Shown: piece after piece, positions 54,071 to 63,134 of the stretch | Position numbering within the stretch: position 1 is the first letter of the stretch | Layout of the letters: the number at the start of each line of letters is the position of its first letter | Source of the DNA: Rhizobiaceae bacterium | Lineage (GTDB): Bacteria > Pseudomonadota > Alphaproteobacteria > Rhizobiales > Rhizobiaceae | Reading direction: 5' to 3' | Assembly (NCBI GenBank): GCA_028281105.1 | Contig: JANQKQ010000027.1 | Coordinates: forward strand, 37,379 to 101,378 | Length of the DNA stretch: 64,000 nucleotides | The notes under the pieces: model-generated | Database searches by the model: none | Seen by the model: only the letters and a program-made list of their open reading frames with translations | Told to the model about the DNA's origin: nothing | Translations under genes and position numbers: made by a program

Positions 54071-55051
54071 ATGTTCCACAAACGCTTACTTACCGCGGCA
54101 GCTGCGACTACGTTGCTGCTCTCTGTACAAACGGCCTCGGCCGCCGATCAGGTCAAGATGCTGTTCGACTGGATACCCGGCGGCATTCACGGCGCCTGGT
54201 ACGCCGGCACGGGCAACGGTTGCTTCGCCGACCGCGATCTTGAGTTTTCCTTCGATCGGGGTTCCGGCAGCGTGGATACGGTGGCCAAAGTCGCATCGGG
54301 CCTGGGTGACGTCGGCATGGCGGACTTCGGAACCCTGATGCTCGGGGTTAAGAACAACGATGCGCCGGTCAAGGCGCTCATGCCGATCTACAGCGACAGC
54401 CCGTTCGGCATCATGACGCTGGAGTCCACCGGGGTCGAGGCAGTCACCGATCTGGAGGGCCGCAAGCTCGCGTCCGGACCCGGCGACGCGGCAATTTTGA
54501 TGTTGCCGCTCGCGATGGGGGAGGCCGGCGGAGATATCGGCAAGGTCGAGACGGAAAAAGCGGATTTCTCGGCATTGCTTGGGTTGCTGCTGCAAGGCAA
54601 GATCGACGGGCACACGACGTTCCTGACGACGGCAAGCGTGCTGTCGGCAGTCGTCGAGAATGCTGGAAAATCGCCGAAGTTCATCCATTTCGGCAAGGAT
54701 CTGAACATGTATGGCAGCGTCCTGTTCGCCAACGAGCAGTTTCTGGCGGAACGCCCCGACGTCGCCAAGAGGGCGGTCGAAGCCGTCCAGTGTGTTCTGA
54801 CGGCTGCTCGCGACAATCCTGACGCGGCGGTCGACGCGCTGGTGTCCGCGTTCCCGGAAAAGAAGAGAGCGGCGGAACTCGCGGCTATCAACGGCGGCAT
54901 CAAGCTGATCTTCGGTTCGGATGCGTACCAGGCGAACGGCTTTGACTGGGACGCCGGCCGCACGAAAACGACCTTCGACAACACCATGCGCTCGCAGGGG
55001 GCGAGCGAGACGTTCGGAGCTCCCTCGGATTTCATACACGCTTTCGAATGA
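54071..55051 (+). CDS. NMT1/THI5-like ABC transporter substrate-binding protein
   Basis: 326 aa. The ATG at 54071 is 5 bp after GGAGG; the adjacent ATG at 54068 is too close. The signal peptide (KRLLTAAAATTLLLSVQTASA) is followed by the SsuA/THI5 fold: KMLFDWIPGGIHGAWYAGT, SGSVDTVAKVASGLGDVGMADFGTLM. This class imports hydroxymethylpyrimidine, taurine or nucleobase-like ligands. With adenine deaminase before it, a purine or pyrimidine base is the best guess. Confidence 0.87.
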   Translation: MFHKRLLTAAAATTLLLSVQTASAADQVKMLFDWIPGGIHGAWYAGTGNGCFADRDLEFSFDRGSGSVDTVAKVASGLGDVGMADFGTLMLGVKNNDAPVKALMPIYSDSPFGIMTLESTGVEAVTDLEGRKLASGPGDAAILMLPLAMGEAGGDIGKVETEKADFSALLGLLLQGKIDGHTTFLTTASVLSAVVENAGKSPKFIHFGKDLNMYGSVLFANEQFLAERPDVAKRAVEAVQCVLTAARDNPDAAVDALVSAFPEKKRAAELAAINGGIKLIFGSDAYQANGFDWDAGRTKTTFDNTMRSQGASETFGAPSDFIHAFE

Positions 55052-55118
55052 AACTGCGCCGGCGGTTGGCAGAGCAAGCGCATCCCCAACCGCCGGCCAC
55101 ACAATCGGAGGGCGCATC

Positions 55119-55907
55119 GTGAAGGACGTTCTCATCGACCGGGTCACCAAGATATTTGGCGCTGACAGTAGTGCTCCCTTCACCGCACTTCACGACATCA
55201 GCCTGGATATCAAAGGCGGCGAGTTTCTGTCGCTGCTGGGTCCTTCGGGATGCGGGAAGTCGACGCTTCTGCGCTGCATTGCCGGCTTGGAGACGCCGAC
55301 AACGGGCAATGTGTTGGTGGGCGGCGGCGGCGCCAGGCCGGGTTTCGACAATATCGGCTTCGTCTTCCAGGGATCGAACCTGCTGCCCTGGCTGAGCGTG
55401 TTGGACAATGTGCTCTATCCCGCCCGGGTCAAATCGCGATCGACGGTCGAACAATACCGGGACCGGGCGCATGAACTGCTTGAACAGGTCGGCCTTTCCC
55501 ATGTCGCCAACCAGCGCCCCGAGAGCCTGTCCGGGGGGATGCAGCAACGGGCCGGAATAGCGCGCGGACTGGTTATGGACCCGGACATTCTGCTGATGGA
55601 CGAGCCGTTCAGCGCGCTCGACGCGATGACCCGGGAGGAATTGCAGTTCGAGTTGGTTCGTCTTCACCAGGAAACGGGAAAGACCTTCATCTTCGTCACC
55701 CATGCGATTTCGGAGGCGATCTTCCTTTCCTCCAGAATTGCGGTGATGGAGGCGTTTCCGGGGCGGATATCACAGCTCATCGATGTTGAATTTGAGTATC
55801 CGCGAACTCTCGATCTGCTGAATTCAAAACAGGCGATCGATATCGATGCCGCCATTCGCGCCTCCATCTACGGCGAGGCGAAAACACAAGCTCAAACCGA
55901 CAGGTGA
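55119..55907 (+). CDS. ABC transporter ATP-binding protein (SsuB/ThiZ type)
   Basis: 262 aa from GTG at 55119, with GGAGG 7 bp before. Walker A GPSGCGKST, Q-loop FQGSNLLPWLSVLDNVLYP, signature SGGMQQRAGIARGL, Walker B ILLMDEPFSALDA and switch VTHAISEA are all present. It powers the importer with the neighbouring permease. The permease start is 3 bp after the stop. Confidence 0.94.
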   Translation: MKDVLIDRVTKIFGADSSAPFTALHDISLDIKGGEFLSLLGPSGCGKSTLLRCIAGLETPTTGNVLVGGGGARPGFDNIGFVFQGSNLLPWLSVLDNVLYPARVKSRSTVEQYRDRAHELLEQVGLSHVANQRPESLSGGMQQRAGIARGLVMDPDILLMDEPFSALDAMTREELQFELVRLHQETGKTFIFVTHAISEAIFLSSRIAVMEAFPGRISQLIDVEFEYPRTLDLLNSKQAIDIDAAIRASIYGEAKTQAQTDR

Positions 55908-55910
55908 TCC

Positions 55911-56672
55911 ATGCCGATGCGGCCCGTCATACTGCCCATAATCAGCCTGGCCGTGTTGCTGCTGGCATGGGAGCTCTATGTCTGGATCTTCGCGGTCCCG
56001 TCCTATCTGCTGCCCGCGCCCAGCGCGATCTGGGCATCGGGGACGCAGATCATCGGCGCGGTTCCGATCCACACCTGGGCGACGCTGTTTACGGTGCTGG
56101 CCGGGTTTGCCGTCTCGGTCGCGGTCGCGATACCGCTCGGGGTTATCATATCGGTCAACAGGCTGGCGTCGGAAGCGATCTATCCACTGCTGGTGTTTGC
56201 CAACGCCATTCCGGTGATCGCGGTCGCTCCGATCATTGTCGTCATGCTCGGCACCGGGATCGAAGCCCGGCTGGTGATCAACTTCCTGGTGTGCTTCTTC
56301 CCGATCATGGTCGCGACGGCCGCGGGAATCCTGGACACGCCCAAGGATTATCTCGATCTGGGCAAATCGACGGGAGCCGGTTTCATGACCGGCCTGCTGA
56401 CGATCCGGATGCCGCATGCGACCCCGTTCATCTTCAGCGGATTGAAGATCGGTATAACGCTTTCGGTGATCGGTGCGGTGGTCGGAGAGTTCATCACCTC
56501 CAACCGCGGACTGGGCTATCTGATCGTGTCGTCCACCACCAATTTCGACCTGGCGCAGGCCATGTTCTCGGTGGTCGTACTGGCGTTCATGAGTGTGATC
56601 CTGTTCCAGATCGTCCAGTTTGCTCAGAAGCTCTGGTTCCCATGGTCGATCAAGGCGAATGGGATGGGTTAG
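55911..56672 (+). CDS. ABC transporter permease (SsuC/ThiX type)
   Basis: 253 aa with about six hydrophobic segments. The coupling (EAA) motif is LDTPKDYLDLGKSTGAGFMTGLLTIRMPHATPFIFSGLKIG, described here by its key EAA-loop Gly and Leu positions at about residues 142-183. The conserved ATPase-contact Gly and the final VVLAFMSVILFQIVQFAQKLW TM are typical of the BPD_transp_1 family. It is the last gene of the ade operon; a repeat element follows. Confidence 0.93.
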   Translation: MPMRPVILPIISLAVLLLAWELYVWIFAVPSYLLPAPSAIWASGTQIIGAVPIHTWATLFTVLAGFAVSVAVAIPLGVIISVNRLASEAIYPLLVFANAIPVIAVAPIIVVMLGTGIEARLVINFLVCFFPIMVATAAGILDTPKDYLDLGKSTGAGFMTGLLTIRMPHATPFIFSGLKIGITLSVIGAVVGEFITSNRGLGYLIVSSTTNFDLAQAMFSVVVLAFMSVILFQIVQFAQKLWFPWSIKANGMG

Positions 56673-56772
56673 AGCACTTTCAGCAAAAGTTGCAGACTTT
56701 TGCGCTCGCGAAAGTGCGTAAGAACAATGAGATAGAGCATTTCCGTGTTTCAACGAGAACTTGAAATGCTCC
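56669..56772. repeat. Two-hairpin RIME-like intergenic element, copy B
   Basis: The first hairpin pairs GCACTTTC (56674-56681) with GAAAGTGC (56710-56717), with nested AAAAGT/ACTTTT. The second pairs GAGCATTTC (56735-56743) with GAAATGCTC (56763-56771). The start GTTAGAGCAC is the same as in copy A (28059 onward). It lies between convergent genes, as copy A does, and may terminate both transcripts. Confidence 0.65.
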
Positions 56773-56808
56773 AGGCCGGAGGAAGTCCGGCGCCGGTCGG
56801 CAGATCGG

Positions 56809-57501
56809 TCAGCGCGCCAGCCATTCGCGGATCTGCGCGGTCGTCTCATCGGGCTGCTCGAGCGTGGTGAGATGCCCCGCTGCCTCGATGATGCGCAGCT
56901 CACTATCCTCTAGAAGCTCGTGCATGAGTTCATGGCGCTCGACCGGGCAGAGCACATCGTGGCGTCCGCAAAGCACCAGGCAAGGGCCGGCGTAGCTGCG
57001 CAGCGTTTGCCTTCGGTCCTCACGGTCGCGCAGGGCGAGCGACTGGTTGATGAAGACCTGGTCTCCGAGAGTCAAAGCCATCTCCATACATAGGTCCAGG
57101 ATCGCGCCGCGGCGATCGGTTTGCGCCAGATAATTCGGTTTCATCTCATCGCGCATGATGCGGGCGAGTTCGCCGCCCCTGACCGCGTTCATCTGATCCG
57201 CCCGGCGTGCTTTGATCTCTTCGCGCTCGGCAAGAGGATTGGTGTCCAACAGTGCCAGTCTGGCTACCCGCTCGGGCGCCTGGTTGACGATCTCCATCGC
57301 CACGATCCCTCCCATCGAAAGACCGGCCAGCGCAAAGCGTGGTGGAGCGCACTCCAAAACCGCTTGCGCCAGTTCGCGCATGGTGCGGTGCCCGGTGATG
57401 GGAGCGACCATGACGGGATGAACCGCCGAGAGCGCATCGATCTGCGGCGCGAAAAGCCGCGCATCGCACATCATGCCGGGAAGAAAGACGAGAGGGATCA
57501 C
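56809..57501 (-). CDS. Alpha/beta hydrolase
   Basis: 230 aa. The nucleophile elbow LAGLSMGGIVAMEI, Asp in LCGRHDVLCPVE, and His in EAAGHLTTLEQPDET give the triad. HxxxR-type oxyanion positions are in PGMMCDARLF. It could be an esterase, lactonase or C-C hydrolase. Its ATG overlaps the stop of the MetE-like gene (ATGA), so it is the last gene of the long minus-strand operon. Confidence 0.88.
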   Translation of the reverse strand: MIPLVFLPGMMCDARLFAPQIDALSAVHPVMVAPITGHRTMRELAQAVLECAPPRFALAGLSMGGIVAMEIVNQAPERVARLALLDTNPLAEREEIKARRADQMNAVRGGELARIMRDEMKPNYLAQTDRRGAILDLCMEMALTLGDQVFINQSLALRDREDRRQTLRSYAGPCLVLCGRHDVLCPVERHELMHELLEDSELRIIEAAGHLTTLEQPDETTAQIREWLAR

Positions 57502-58631
57502 ACGCGCGATCCGGCAAGCCGGGCACCTTGCGACAAAGCGGCCAGCTTGGCGTAGGCGATCTCGGGATCGACCGCCCCGAAACCGGCAAATGTGCCGAAG
57601 CCGCAGTCCGATCCCGCGATGACACGGTCGGCTCCGACGATGTCGGCAAAGCGGCCGATGCGCTCGGCGACCAGCTCTTCATGCTCGACGAAATTGGTGG
57701 TGGTGTCGACGACGCCGGGCACCAGGACCTTGTCGTCGGGGATTTCACGTCTGCGATCGCGAAACACCGTCCATTCGTGGGCGTGGCGCGGATTGGAGGT
57801 TTCGAAAAGAACGTACCGCGCCTTGGCGCTCATCAGCATCGAAAACACCTTGTCCATGGCGATGTCGCACACATGGGGGCCCTCGTAGTTGCCCCAGCAG
57901 ATGTGGATGCGAACTTTCTCAGCCGGCACATCGCGCAGCGCATGGTCAAGCGCCTCTACATGCCCGGCGGCCACCTTGACGAATTCGTCGTCGCTCAGAT
58001 CGGTGAACAGCATGTGACGCGACAACGCCAGGTCGGGACAGTCGAGCTGCAGGTCCAGCCCGGCCGCGACAATGGTTTCGTATTCCTCTTTCATCGCGTC
58101 GGCGAGGGCCACAAGATAGGCCTCTCGCGTCGGGTAATGCTGGTTCTGCAGAAACAGCGAGATCACGCCGGGCGAAGCGGCGTTCATGAAACCGCGCGCT
58201 GCGCCATGTTTCGCCATCGCGGCTTTCAGATTGGCGATGTCTTTGCGCAGTTCGTCCTGGCCGACGGATTTCACCTCGCTGGTGCACATGGGCCGGGCGT
58301 ATTGCGGGGTGCCGCCGGAGTTGGCCAGGCGCTCGAGGAAGCTTGGAAACTGCTTCAAATCGGCGGGCGCGTTGCGCGGACTGTCGCCGGAGAAGCCGGT
58401 GTAGCGATCCTTGACGTAGGTGGCGTAGGAGATCTTCGACGTCTCGCCGTCGGAGACGATGTCGATGCCGGCGGCAACCTGTTTGGCGACGGTCTCATCG
58501 ACGGCTTCGCTCATCACCGCGTCGTACCCGGCCTGGTCATAGGCTTCGTCGCGCTCGCGGGCGAAAATGAAATCGACCACCTTCTGGCTGCGGGGCAGGG
58601 AGCCCACATGGGTGGCCGCGATGGTGGTCAT
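57498..58631 (-). CDS. MetE C-terminal-like (cobalamin-independent methionine synthase II family) protein
   Basis: 377 aa, only the catalytic barrel of MetE with no N-terminal half. Zinc positions fit HICWGNYEGPHVCDI (His and Cys) and AGSDCGFGTFAGFG (Cys). DGETSKISYATYVKDR and LDCPDLALSRHMLF are family segments. Stand-alone members transfer methyl groups or thiols, or cleave C-S bonds (epoxyalkane:CoM transferase is in this family). The operon gives no sulphur genes, so the substrate is open. The frame to 58850 is spurious. Confidence 0.85.
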   Translation of the reverse strand: MTTIAATHVGSLPRSQKVVDFIFARERDEAYDQAGYDAVMSEAVDETVAKQVAAGIDIVSDGETSKISYATYVKDRYTGFSGDSPRNAPADLKQFPSFLERLANSGGTPQYARPMCTSEVKSVGQDELRKDIANLKAAMAKHGAARGFMNAASPGVISLFLQNQHYPTREAYLVALADAMKEEYETIVAAGLDLQLDCPDLALSRHMLFTDLSDDEFVKVAAGHVEALDHALRDVPAEKVRIHICWGNYEGPHVCDIAMDKVFSMLMSAKARYVLFETSNPRHAHEWTVFRDRRREIPDDKVLVPGVVDTTTNFVEHEELVAERIGRFADIVGADRVIAGSDCGFGTFAGFGAVDPEIAYAKLAALSQGARLAGSRV

Positions 58632-58674
58632 GGGTTCCGCCTCCGTCTTGATGATTGGCCCGATCCGTCGCGGC

Positions 58675-59385
58675 TCATGTGCGTGCTTTTTCGAAAGCCG
58701 CCCATGCAGTTTCCAACCTTTCGATGTTGAAGTCCGGCTCCCGGGCCGGTCCCAGAATGAGGGCTTCGCTTGCCTGCATGGCATCGATCGCCGCGGCCAG
58801 TTGATCGAAGACTTCGGCCGGCACCACCAGCGCCCCGTGTCGGTCGGCATGAACCAGATCGCCCTGGCTTACCCGCATTCCGAGAATCTCGACCGGCTCG
58901 CCGATCGCCTTGACGTGGACAAAGCCATGGCTCGGGCCGATGCCGCCAGCGATGATCGGGAAGCCGGGCGCCAGATCGCCGAGGTCGCGCATCAGTCCGT
59001 TGGTGACGGCGCCGGCCAGGCCGAGACCCTTATGAACGGTGCTGTGAACCTCACCCCACCAGGCGCCGACGCAGTCGGGACCGTCCGCGTCCTGCACGAC
59101 GGCGATGGCCGGACGCGGCCCTGCGGCCATAGAATGGAAATAGTCCATCCGACGCGCCCGGATCATGTCAGCCGGCTCCTGCGGCGGTTCGGCACCGGCG
59201 ATGGTCGCCGTGCGCGCGAAGCCGACCATCGCGGGTGAGGCCGGGTCGGAACTATGCATGGTCGACCGGGTGAAGTTGGCGAACCCGCGCCGGCCCTGGG
59301 CAACCTCGATCGCGTTGCACACGGTGGGCGTATCGACCGCGCGAAGGCGCTCCAGAAGTCCCGAAGGCAAAGCCCGGTCTGTCAT
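58675..59385 (-). CDS. RraA-family aldolase (4-hydroxy-4-methyl-2-oxoglutarate aldolase-like)
   Basis: 236 aa. The catalytic signature NGLMRDLGDLAPGFP supplies the Arg and Asp that bind metal and substrate, and SQGDLVHADRHGALVVPAEVFDQL is the end-of-fold motif. Family members cleave 4-hydroxy-2-oxo acids to pyruvate, or act as RNase E regulators. In a catabolic operon the aldolase role is more likely. Start at 59385 follows the bicupin stop by 13 bp. Confidence 0.88.
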   Translation of the reverse strand: MTDRALPSGLLERLRAVDTPTVCNAIEVAQGRRGFANFTRSTMHSSDPASPAMVGFARTATIAGAEPPQEPADMIRARRMDYFHSMAAGPRPAIAVVQDADGPDCVGAWWGEVHSTVHKGLGLAGAVTNGLMRDLGDLAPGFPIIAGGIGPSHGFVHVKAIGEPVEILGMRVSQGDLVHADRHGALVVPAEVFDQLAAAIDAMQASEALILGPAREPDFNIERLETAWAAFEKART

Positions 59386-59398
59386 GGCGGCGCCCTGC

Positions 59399-60364
59399 TC
59401 ATTGAACCCAGGTCGAGCCGGCCGGGTCGTCGGTGGCGGTGATCCGGTACAGGCTGGCCTCGCCCATCATCGACGGTGCGATCGAATGGGAGAAACCGGG
59501 CTCGATCAGGCAGGTGTCGCCGGGATTGAGCAGGGTCTCTCCGTCCGCCCAGTTCAGCTTCCAGTGACCGTGCACGGGCATCAGCACCTCGTGATGATCG
59601 ACAGCATGAGGTTCCGCGCCAAGCGAACTCCGGGTGATGAAATCGACCTCGAAACCCGGCTTATCCTTGAGCATGCCGTTGGGGCCGATGACCTTGGCCG
59701 GCTGATTGGCGGCCAGCGCCATCAGGTCCCAATAGCGCGCCACGTAGTTCGGCAGCACGTCTGCGGGCGCAGGTTCGGGAAAAGCCTTCAACTCGTCTTC
59801 GTTGAGAAGCGGCATGGGGTTCACATCATCCGGCAGGCACTGGCCCTTTTTGGTGTCGTACAGCGTGCCGTTCTCGCCGAGCACCAGTCCGTGCTCGCTG
59901 GCATCCTCGATCACCTGCGGCGCCCAGATGACGCCGCCGCCGGCGTCGTCGCCGCCGAGGATGGACATGATCATCCCATAGTCGGTGCCGATGTTCTCAA
60001 AGCCGCGGAAGATGCCGGTGGGGATGTTGAAGATATCCCCTTCCTGCAAGACCACCTCGCCGGCGGTGCCCCAGCGACCCCAGAAGAAGCGCCAGCGTCC
60101 CTTGAGCACGAAGAAGACTTCCGCGGTGCGGTGGGAATGCAGCGAGTTGCGGCATTTGGGCGGCTGGCCGGCGGCACCGATGTTGAAGCCCGGAGTTTGG
60201 CGGATGTGGACATGCTGGTCGGGCGATTCCGATACGCCGCCGCCGATGATGGTGAAGTTCTCTTTCTGGTCGGAGCCCGGGGTATGGGCGTCGATGAAGG
60301 CGGTCTTGCAGGGTTTCAAATCGCCGTAGCGGACGATGTGTTTCTCGATCTGTTGGGGTGTCAT
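59399..60364 (-). CDS. Bicupin-domain protein
   Basis: 321 aa with two cupin motifs. The first, SLHSHRTAEVFFVLKGRWRF and QEGDIFNIPTGIFRGFENIG, has an HxH metal pair. The second, HAVDHHEVLMPVHGHWKLN and NPGDTCLIEPGFSHSIAPSM, is similar. Bicupins of this size include gentisate and related ring-cleaving dioxygenases, but also many uncharacterised proteins. It lies 6 bp after the SnoaL-like gene. Confidence 0.82.
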   Translation of the reverse strand: MTPQQIEKHIVRYGDLKPCKTAFIDAHTPGSDQKENFTIIGGGVSESPDQHVHIRQTPGFNIGAAGQPPKCRNSLHSHRTAEVFFVLKGRWRFFWGRWGTAGEVVLQEGDIFNIPTGIFRGFENIGTDYGMIMSILGGDDAGGGVIWAPQVIEDASEHGLVLGENGTLYDTKKGQCLPDDVNPMPLLNEDELKAFPEPAPADVLPNYVARYWDLMALAANQPAKVIGPNGMLKDKPGFEVDFITRSSLGAEPHAVDHHEVLMPVHGHWKLNWADGETLLNPGDTCLIEPGFSHSIAPSMMGEASLYRITATDDPAGSTWVQ

Positions 60365-60370
60365 TGAACG

Positions 60371-61354
60371 TTATCCGGCATGGAGGAGGATCTGTTTCCA
60401 AATCGCGGTCTCATCAAAAAGGGTGTACTCGCGCCGCACGGTGCCGCCCTCGGCGCCGAACGGGCCAAACTCGGCATGGCTGATTCCCAGCACGTAGACC
60501 TCGGCCCCGCTCGGCGCACCGAACGCGCCCCAGCCGTCATGCTTGCCATGCAGGCTCCAACGCACCGCCGCGCGCGGCGGCATCAGCGCATCGTCACGGC
60601 CGATTTGGTGATGGACGGTAAACGTGGCGTCGGGGAAGGAAGCCCGCAGGCCCATCCAGAATCGATCCACCGCTGGGTAGGAATGGCCGGTCACGCCGCC
60701 CGGATACTCGCTTTGCACGGCGCGGTCGTAACAGGCCTCGAACACCGTCATGTCGGCAGCCATGATGCGCGACAGGATGCCGGCATAGGTCTCGCCCCAG
60801 GCATTGTCGTTGCCCGCGCCCCGATAGGGACCGGGCCTGTCGGTGGCGGGGCTCAGCGGTTGAACGCACGCCTTTGGGCCGCCCTCACGCTCGATGAGGT
60901 CGGCGGCATAGGCCTTCGGCTCCCACCCCAGCTGGCGCACGATCGCGCCCTGATCGCGGATCAGCCATTCGTCGTTGATCTGATTGTCGATGGCATGACA
61001 GTCGGCGATGATGCGGTAGACCAGTTTGGTGCCCGTCGCCCTGCCGTAGGCGCCATCGCCCAGATGGGTGGCGGTGGATAGCAACCGATGTGACGACAGC
61101 ATCCCTTCTTCCGGCGTGCCGCTCCAGATGACGTCTTCGCCGAGCAGGGTGCGATCGGGGAACTCAGCCAGCGTGGCCATGGTTGCGGCGATGACGCCTT
61201 GATTGCCGACCACGACCGATGCGGGCGAGCGCACGACGATGTCGGGCGCGTAATAGTCGTGCAGGGTGGCGATCCCGCGGTCTTCCCAGATCTCCTTGGT
61301 GATCGAGATGATGTAGTCGGGGAAGTCCCTGAATTTCGGATCGAAGCCCTTCAT
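60371..61354 (-). CDS. Double SnoaL/NTF2-like protein
   Basis: 327 aa. Two NTF2-like cone folds are suggested: about 10-150 (FPDYIISITKEIWEDRGIA, YYAPDIVVRSPASV) and about 185-325 (VQSEYPGGVTGHSYPAVDRFWMGLRASFPDATFTVHHQIG). This is the ester cyclase/SnoaL family, which binds hydrophobic ring substrates. No catalytic residue is certain. The ATG at 61354 overlaps the LacI stop (ATGA). Another double SnoaL-like gene is at 63131. Confidence 0.75.
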   Translation of the reverse strand: MKGFDPKFRDFPDYIISITKEIWEDRGIATLHDYYAPDIVVRSPASVVVGNQGVIAATMATLAEFPDRTLLGEDVIWSGTPEEGMLSSHRLLSTATHLGDGAYGRATGTKLVYRIIADCHAIDNQINDEWLIRDQGAIVRQLGWEPKAYAADLIEREGGPKACVQPLSPATDRPGPYRGAGNDNAWGETYAGILSRIMAADMTVFEACYDRAVQSEYPGGVTGHSYPAVDRFWMGLRASFPDATFTVHHQIGRDDALMPPRAAVRWSLHGKHDGWGAFGAPSGAEVYVLGISHAEFGPFGAEGGTVRREYTLFDETAIWKQILLHAG

Positions 61355-62370
61355 TTGTTCCACCCTTCAGGCTTGCGCGAAGATTCGCGCACGATGAGCG
61401 GTCCGTCGATGCGGATCTTGTGAGGGGTGCGATCGCCGTCTTCGATCGAGCCGAGCAACGTGTCGACGGTGGTGGAGACCATCCGATTGACCGGCTGGCG
61501 CAGCGTGGTCAGCTGGTAGCTGGGCCAATCCGCCATCGGCACGTCGTCATAGCCGACCACCGAGACATCTTCCGGCACGCGCACCTTCAACTCGAACCGC
61601 AACGCGTCCATGACTGCGAAGGCCATGTGGTCGTTGCCGACAAAGATCGCGTCGGGTTTTTCGCGCCGACTCATCAGCTGGCGCGCGGCGTCCGCCGCCG
61701 TCTCGCGATCATACATGCCGTCGATGACGCCGACGGGCTCCATGCCCTCCTGCGCCAGGCGCTCGCTGAAGCCGAGCGCGCGATCGCGTCCGGTTGACGA
61801 ACCGGACCATCCCGCGATGTGGGCAATTCGCCGATGCCCGGCCTTGATCAGAAAATCCGCGACCTTGCGGCCGCCGGCTATGTTGTCGGACGTCACTTCC
61901 GACAGGCGCGGATCGTCCTGGCCGCGATTGAACATGACGACAGGTATGCCGGCCGAGGCGCACCTGGACGACAGATCGTTGCTCATCGCCACCGAAGCGG
62001 TAATGATCCCGTCGACCTGATAGTCGAGCAGTTCCTGCATCACCTGTTCGACGTTCTCCGTCGAGTTGGGCGCCATGAAGATCAGGATGTGATAGCCGCG
62101 CTCCTGCAACGCGTTCGACAGGCGCTCGAGCGCCACCGGATAGAAGTAGTTCTCCAGATAGGCGACCACCAGTCCGATGATCCGGCTGCGACCGGTGATC
62201 AACGAACGGGCAAGCACGTTCGGGCGATAGCCCAGCGCGTCTGCGGCTTCGCGCACCTTGCGCGCGGTGTCCTTGGAGACCGAGGCGCCGGGCGTGAAAA
62301 CCCGGCTGACCGCCGACTGGCTGACGCCGGCGCGCGCGGCAACTTGCACGGATGTCACCTTTTCAGCCAT
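61351..62370 (-). CDS. LacI-family regulator
   Basis: 339 aa. HTH: VTSVQVAARAGVSQSAVSRVF, then ALGYRPNVLARSLITGRSRIIGLVV hinge. The periplasmic-binding-like domain carries IFVGNDHMAFAVMDALRFELK and VSVVGYDDVPMADW, both standard. It is unusual in being in the middle of the operon it probably controls, overlapping by ATGA at both ends. Start is ATG at 62370; a longer frame to 63051 lies inside the SDR. Confidence 0.92.
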   Translation of the reverse strand: MAEKVTSVQVAARAGVSQSAVSRVFTPGASVSKDTARKVREAADALGYRPNVLARSLITGRSRIIGLVVAYLENYFYPVALERLSNALQERGYHILIFMAPNSTENVEQVMQELLDYQVDGIITASVAMSNDLSSRCASAGIPVVMFNRGQDDPRLSEVTSDNIAGGRKVADFLIKAGHRRIAHIAGWSGSSTGRDRALGFSERLAQEGMEPVGVIDGMYDRETAADAARQLMSRREKPDAIFVGNDHMAFAVMDALRFELKVRVPEDVSVVGYDDVPMADWPSYQLTTLRQPVNRMVSTTVDTLLGSIEDGDRTPHKIRIDGPLIVRESSRKPEGWNK

Positions 62371-63134
62371 CAGCCCGCCGTCCAGCCGCCGTCGATCAGA
62401 AGCGATGAGCCGGTCACCATGGCGCTGGCGTCCGACGCCAGATAGAGGACAGCCCCCATGATGTCCTCCACCTCGCCTACCCGGCCAAGCTTGATCTTGT
62501 CGCGAATCCAGGCAAAGCGCTCGGGATTGTCGAAGGTCGCCTGCGTCAACGGGGTGCGCACAAAGGTGGGGCAGATCGTATTGACGCGGATGTTCAGCGG
62601 CCCCCACTCCACCGCCATCGCTTTGACCATGCCCTCCAGGCCATGCTTGGAGGCACAATAGACCGCCCGGTCGATGCCGCCGACATGGCCCATCTGGCTG
62701 GATATGTGGATGATCGACCCACCCTTGCCGGCCGCCTTCATGCCTTCGGCAGCGCGCGTAGAAAGGAAATAGGCGGCGCGAAGGTTGACCGCCATGACGG
62801 CATCGTAATCCTCGCGCGTTGTATCGAGCGCGGGACCATGGCGGGCCGTGCCGGCGGAGTTGACGATGATGTCGAACGGTTCGCTGGCCGCGAGCGCCCG
62901 GTCGAGCGCATCCAGATCGGCGATGTCGAGCGCCAGCGCTTCGGCCGATCCTCCCGCCGCGACCAGCGCGTCGGCGGTCATCTTCACCTTGTCGGCGCCG
63001 CGGGCCACGCACACCACATGGGCGCCCGCCTCGGTGAGCGCGGCGGCGCAACCCTGGCCGATGCCCGACGAGGCGCCGGTGACCAGCGCCCGTTTTCCGT
63101 CGAGGCGAAACGAAGGGGTGCGCGGCAGGGTCAT
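62370..63134 (-). CDS. Short-chain dehydrogenase/reductase (FabG-like)
   Basis: 254 aa. NAD motif ALVTGASSGIGQGCAAAL, ADLDALD acidic Asp, VNSAGTARHGP, IIHISSQMGHVG (Ser) and AVYCASKHGLEGMVKA (Tyr, Lys). A hydroxyl/ketone oxidoreductase. The start overlaps the stop of the SnoaL-like gene (ATGA). Its stop overlaps the LacI start. Confidence 0.92.
   Translation of the reverse strand: MTLPRTPSFRLDGKRALVTGASSGIGQGCAAALTEAGAHVVCVARGADKVKMTADALVAAGGSAEALALDIADLDALDRALAASEPFDIIVNSAGTARHGPALDTTREDYDAVMAVNLRAAYFLSTRAAEGMKAAGKGGSIIHISSQMGHVGGIDRAVYCASKHGLEGMVKAMAVEWGPLNIRVNTICPTFVRTPLTQATFDNPERFAWIRDKIKLGRVGEVEDIMGAVLYLASDASAMVTGSSLLIDGGWTAG

Noticed and set aside
57498..58631. MetE-like gene as a true methionine synthase
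   Set aside because: It lacks the N-terminal half of MetE and sits in a catabolic operon with no methionine genes; the substrate is probably different.
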